A stretch of DNA of 64,000 bases from the NCBI GenBank assembly GCA_003168255.1, contig PMSU01000163.1, forward strand, positions 1-64,000. The letters are read 5' to 3'. The notes under the pieces are model-generated. The model was not told where the DNA came from. It worked only from the letters and a program-made list of their open reading frames with translations, and ran no database searches. Numbering within the stretch: position 1 is the stretch's first letter; each line of letters begins with the position of its first letter. A program made the position numbers and the translations under genes. Source of the stretch: Actinomycetota bacterium (GTDB taxonomy: Bacteria > Actinomycetota > Actinomycetes > Streptosporangiales > Streptosporangiaceae). This document shows, piece by piece, positions 61,282 to 64,000 of the stretch.

Positions 61282-62547
61282 TTATCGCGCCGGCTTGAGC
61301 AGCATGGCGGGCCGCAGGTAGTCACGGACCCTGAGGCTGCGGCTGTGGGCGAAGATGAGCGCGACTACTCCCGCGGCGACCGCCGAGATCGCTCCGCCCG
61401 CGACCAGGCTGATTCTCGGCCCGAACGCCTGGCCGACCCAGCCGACCAGCGGCGACCCGAGCGGCGCGCCGCCAAGGAAGACGAGCAGGTAAAGCCCCAT
61501 CACCCGGCCGCGCATCTCAGCCGTGGTACCGAGCTGGGTGGCCGAGTTGGCCGCAGTGGTGAAGGTGAGGAGCACCACTCCGATCGGGAACAGCACGACC
61601 AGGAACGACCAGAACGACGGCACCATCCCGCTCAGCACTTCGAGCGTCCCGAAAGCAAACGCCGTCATCACCAGCAGCCGGATCCCGGGGTTCTTCCTGC
61701 GGGCAGCGAGGAGCGCTCCGACCAGCGCGCCAGCCGCGAACACCGTCGAACCCAGCCCGAACGCTCCCGCGCCGGTGTGAAACACCAGGCGGGACATCAG
61801 GGCGTTGGTTACCTGAAAATTCATGCCGAACGTTGCCACGAAGAACACCAGCAGCATCAGCGTCCACAGGGTGGGCCGGGCCTTGACGTACGCTAGCGCT
61901 TCGCGAAGCTGACCCTTTGTCCTGCGCTTCGGCTCGGTCGGATGCAGCTCGGACGGTCGCATGAGCTTAAGTCCGATGATCACCGCGACGTAGGATGCCG
62001 CATTGACCACGAAGGTCACCGGAGTCCCCACCGCGCTGATCACGAGGCCCGCGACGGCCGGCCCGGCGATCCTGCCCATGTTGAAGACGGCACTGTTCAG
62101 GGCGATCGCGTTGGGCATGTCGGCTGGGCCGACCATCTCCACGGCGAACGTCTGCCTTGTCGGGTTGTCCACGACGGTGACGAGTCCCAGCGCGAAGGCG
62201 AGCACATACACGTGCCAGATGCGCACCTCGCCGGTCAGTGCCAGCACGCCGAGAATGAGTGCGAGCCCGCCCATGATGGCCTGCGTGAACATCAGGATGA
62301 GCCGCTTGGGGTACCGGTCCGCGACCACTCCGCCCCACAGGCTGAACAGCAGCAGCGGGAGGAACTGCAATCCGGTGGTGATGCCCAGCGCGGTGCCGCT
62401 GCCGTGGGTCAGGTCCAGGACCAGCCAGTCTTGTGCGACCCGCTGCATCCACGATCCCGTGTTCGAGATGACCTGGCCGGTCGCGAACAACCGGTAGTTG
62501 CGGTTGCGCAGCGAGCTGAAGGTGCGGCCAGACGAGCTAGGAGCTAC
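61282..62547 (-). CDS. MFS transporter (start uncertain)
   Basis: About 12 membrane helices. FSSLRNRNYRLFATGQVISN opens the recognisable part, with GGVVADRYPKRLI as MFS motif A and QTFAVEMVGPADMPNAIALNS. The tail RDYLRPAMLLKP closes it. Similar proteins are exporters of drugs or siderophores (DUF894/EntS group). No ATG, GTG or TTG with a ribosome site precedes FSSLRNRNY: the frame runs open through marR in another phase. I set the edge at the GTA overlapping the marR stop, without claiming it is the start. It is co-transcribed with marR. Confidence 0.8.
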   Translation of the reverse strand, partial: VAPSSSGRTFSSLRNRNYRLFATGQVISNTGSWMQRVAQDWLVLDLTHGSGTALGITTGLQFLPLLLFSLWGGVVADRYPKRLILMFTQAIMGGLALILGVLALTGEVRIWHVYVLAFALGLVTVVDNPTRQTFAVEMVGPADMPNAIALNSAVFNMGRIAGPAVAGLVISAVGTPVTFVVNAASYVAVIIGLKLMRPSELHPTEPKRRTKGQLREALAYVKARPTLWTLMLLVFFVATFGMNFQVTNALMSRLVFHTGAGAFGLGSTVFAAGALVGALLAARRKNPGIRLLVMTAFAFGTLEVLSGMVPSFWSFLVVLFPIGVVLLTFTTAANSATQLGTTAEMRGRVMGLYLLVFLGGAPLGSPLVGWVGQAFGPRISLVAGGAISAVAAGVVALIFAHSRSLRVRDYLRPAMLLKPAR

Positions 62548-62996
62548 GCCTGGCTGAGCTTTTCCAGGACCGGCGCTGCTGCCCGCAGCAAAGCCCGCTC
62601 CTCCAGCGTCAGCTCCTTCAGCCGCTTCGCCAGCCAGGCGTCCCTGCGCCGGCGCGCCTGGTTGACCAGCGCCCTGCCATCCTCGGTCACCGTCAGCACC
62701 ACCTGCCGCCGGTCGGTCGGATGGGGTGCCCGCAGCACCAGGCTCCGTTCCTCCAGCACGGCGATTACGCGCGTCATGGAGGGTGGCTGCACCTTCTCGT
62801 GGTCCGCCAGCTCGCCCGGCGTCATCGGGGAATGCGTGTCCAGCACCGCGAGTGCGGCGAGCTGAGTGTCGGAGAGCGAGACCAGGCCTTCCGCCTGGCG
62901 CTCTACTCGTAGCCGACGGGCGAGACGGCTCACCGAAATCCGAAGGGCCGTGGCCAGGCCCGCGTCTGACCTGGTCTGCGTCGCAGTCATGTTCAT
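62544..62996 (-). CDS. MarR family regulator
   Basis: 150 residues. LATALRISVSRLARRLRVE opens it, then the winged helix MTPGELADHEKVQPPSMTRV with the wing APHPTDRRQVVLTVTEDG. The C-terminal helices form the dimer part. It probably binds the GTTGCTAAC/GTTAGCAAC sites upstream of itself and controls the MFS gene in the same operon. The ligand is unknown. Confidence 0.92.
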   Translation of the reverse strand: MNMTATQTRSDAGLATALRISVSRLARRLRVERQAEGLVSLSDTQLAALAVLDTHSPMTPGELADHEKVQPPSMTRVIAVLEERSLVLRAPHPTDRRQVVLTVTEDGRALVNQARRRRDAWLAKRLKELTLEERALLRAAAPVLEKLSQA

Positions 62997-63013
62997 TAGC
63001 CTGAGTCATTACT

Positions 63014-63062
63014 GTTGCTAACGATATGCCGGCATGCAAGCATTCCGCAAACGGTTAGCAAC
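63014..63062. promoter_or_regulatory. Separated inverted repeat before marR
   Basis: GTTGCTAAC (63014-63022) and GTTAGCAAC (63054-63062) are complementary 9-mers 31 bp apart. Between them is ATGCCGGCAT (63026-63035), a 10-bp perfect palindrome. All lie within 70 bp of the marR start, as expected for autoregulation. Confidence 0.55.
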
Positions 63063-63201
63063 GCGAACGGCGGCGCCCATCGGCGCCCGATTCAAGTACA
63101 CCATGACTTTGGCGACAACTCACGCTGTCACGGCGATCACGCGGAGCCCGGCCAGTGCCGCCGGCAATCCGCGATCATGTGAAGAGGTTAGCCTGTGATC
63201 T

Positions 63202-63555
63202 GTGAACCGTCGGCCCCATCCGGATCCAGACTCTCGCCCAGCGCAGGCGGGTGATCTCGGGCGGGCGGCGGACACCGCCTCGGCGGACACTGCGCTTCGC
63301 GAACCGCCCCCGCCGCTCGAGGCCAATGACCAGCTCGTGACCGCCGTCATCACGGCCGGGTGGGCAATCGCCCTTGTGGTCCTGCTGCTGGTGCGCAGCT
63401 CCATCCCGCCGGGGCAGCGCTGGTGGATATGGACCGCGGTGGCCGGCCTTGTCCTAGGGTTCTTCGGGCTGTTGTATGTCCCGTACCTCAAGCGGGCCCG
63501 GGCACGAGCTGCACAGCGGCATTCGCGCAGCGATACGGGCGATCCTCAGCCGTGA
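63202..63555 (+). CDS. DUF2530 family two-helix membrane protein
   Basis: 117 residues from GTG at 63202. A Pro/Asp-rich N-terminus, PPPLEANDQLVTAVITAGWA (DUF2530 landmark), helix VVLLLVRSSIPPG and helix WWIWTAVAGLVLGFFGLLYV, then YLKRARARAAQRH. Actinobacterial protein of unknown function, often next to MarR/MFS or DUF3027 genes. Its end overlaps the convergent gene by 10 bp. Confidence 0.88.
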   Translation: MNRRPHPDPDSRPAQAGDLGRAADTASADTALREPPPPLEANDQLVTAVITAGWAIALVVLLLVRSSIPPGQRWWIWTAVAGLVLGFFGLLYVPYLKRARARAAQRHSRSDTGDPQP

Positions 63556-64000
63556 TCGAGGGACTCGAAGACCGTCTCCGCCATCGAGACGCCGGGCTGA
63601 TCGACGAGGTCATACCCCAGCTCATCGATGATGGGCGGCATCGCAGGCTCCGCTCCGTGGCCCCCCGTCGCCTCCGAATGCGCTCCGCAGCCATGATCGG
63701 CGGAGACCACCCGGCCATCCTCGGGCGCGTACGCGTTCGCGCACACTCCGAAGACTCCGCCGAGCGGGCCGGCCAGCCGGACCAGGAATCCGCAGCTGGC
63801 GCACTGGGCGGGAGCTGAACGAGTCAGCGGCGTATGCGGGCCGTGATCACCCAAGTACCAGCGCTCGGCCGTGTCATCACGGCCGATGGCGGACAGTACC
63901 CGGGCCTGAGCCGTCTCGGGCTGCTGAGCCAGGTCTACCCCGTCACCGGATTGCCAGTCCTGGAGCCCGTCGCTGCCCTCGCTGGCCACGACGGGAACCA
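63546..64000 (-). CDS. DUF3027 family protein, C-terminal part (5' end outside window)
   Basis: The frame is open to the window edge (VPVVASEGSDGLQDWQSGD), so the N-terminus is missing. Family features are APAQCASCGFLVRLAGPLGGVFGVCANAYAPEDGRVVSADHGCGAHSE, with CxxC, CAN and HGC cysteines/histidine that look like a metal site. The function is unknown. DUF3027 proteins are usually about 280-320 residues, so about half is visible. Confidence 0.85.
   Translation of the reverse strand, partial: VPVVASEGSDGLQDWQSGDGVDLAQQPETAQARVLSAIGRDDTAERWYLGDHGPHTPLTRSAPAQCASCGFLVRLAGPLGGVFGVCANAYAPEDGRVVSADHGCGAHSEATGGHGAEPAMPPIIDELGYDLVDQPGVSMAETVFESLDHG

Overview
The window is high-GC DNA in which almost every reading frame is open. 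It carries hallmark actinobacterial genes: a BldC-type regulator, DUF3073, DUF2530, DUF3027, CitA-type citrate synthase, a PurSQL synthase and several FadE enzymes. The order bldC - branched-chain amino-acid dehydrogenase - DUF3073 - purM - purF - SCP2-like - purL - purQ - purS matches, from memory, the Streptomyces arrangement. The source is therefore a filamentous-type actinomycete of the Streptomyces/Streptosporangiales kind. I cannot name the species.

Layout. 1-10 kb: the tail of a membrane sensor, a GMC oxidoreductase, small stress-type membrane proteins, an S9 peptidase, bldC and an amino-acid dehydrogenase. 10.3-18 kb: purine biosynthesis on the minus strand, with an anti-sigma-type ATPase gene lodged between purQ and purS. 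18-26 kb: a 2-oxo-acid dehydrogenase operon (E1 alpha, E1 beta, E2), then two divergent acyl-CoA dehydrogenases, one a double-domain fusion. 26-30 kb: a chaplin-like secreted protein, an LCP cell-wall ligase and serS. 30.7-34 kb: a compact three-gene nitrile hydratase whose beta subunit is split in two, then a P450/hydrolase pair. 34-41 kb: an ECF sigma factor fused to a bifunctional-nuclease domain, a second S9 peptidase, and two divergent DUF899 thioredoxin-like genes sharing a palindromic control region. 41.5-42.5 kb: broken toxin-antitoxin genes.

43.0-48.9 kb is the most unusual part. The 3' 41 bases of a tRNA-Gly(CCC) gene (48801-48871, minus) recur three times at 43049, 45078 and 46809. 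They cut the stretch into three modules of about 2.0, 1.7 and 2.0 kb. The modules carry a Fic protein plus an integrase remnant, an ECF sigma factor plus membrane partner, and a HipBA toxin-antitoxin pair. Each left boundary is followed by a pair of 11-bp direct repeats that look like integrase arm sites. I read this as tandem accretion of small tRNA-targeted elements that have mostly lost their integrases. The Fic and HipBA promoters both carry regularly spaced operators.

49-64 kb is a core-type region: dcd, a large acyl-CoA dehydrogenase, hsp20 with a MerR/HspR-like regulator behind a strong hairpin, a thiolase, a PAS-GAF-PP2C-ATPase regulator, an IdeR-like repressor, pdxH, citrate synthase, serC, an RNA ligase-like phosphodiesterase, and a MarR/MFS pair. 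A palindromic repeat of about 50 bp occurs three times (2841, 6366, 60418), always between genes.
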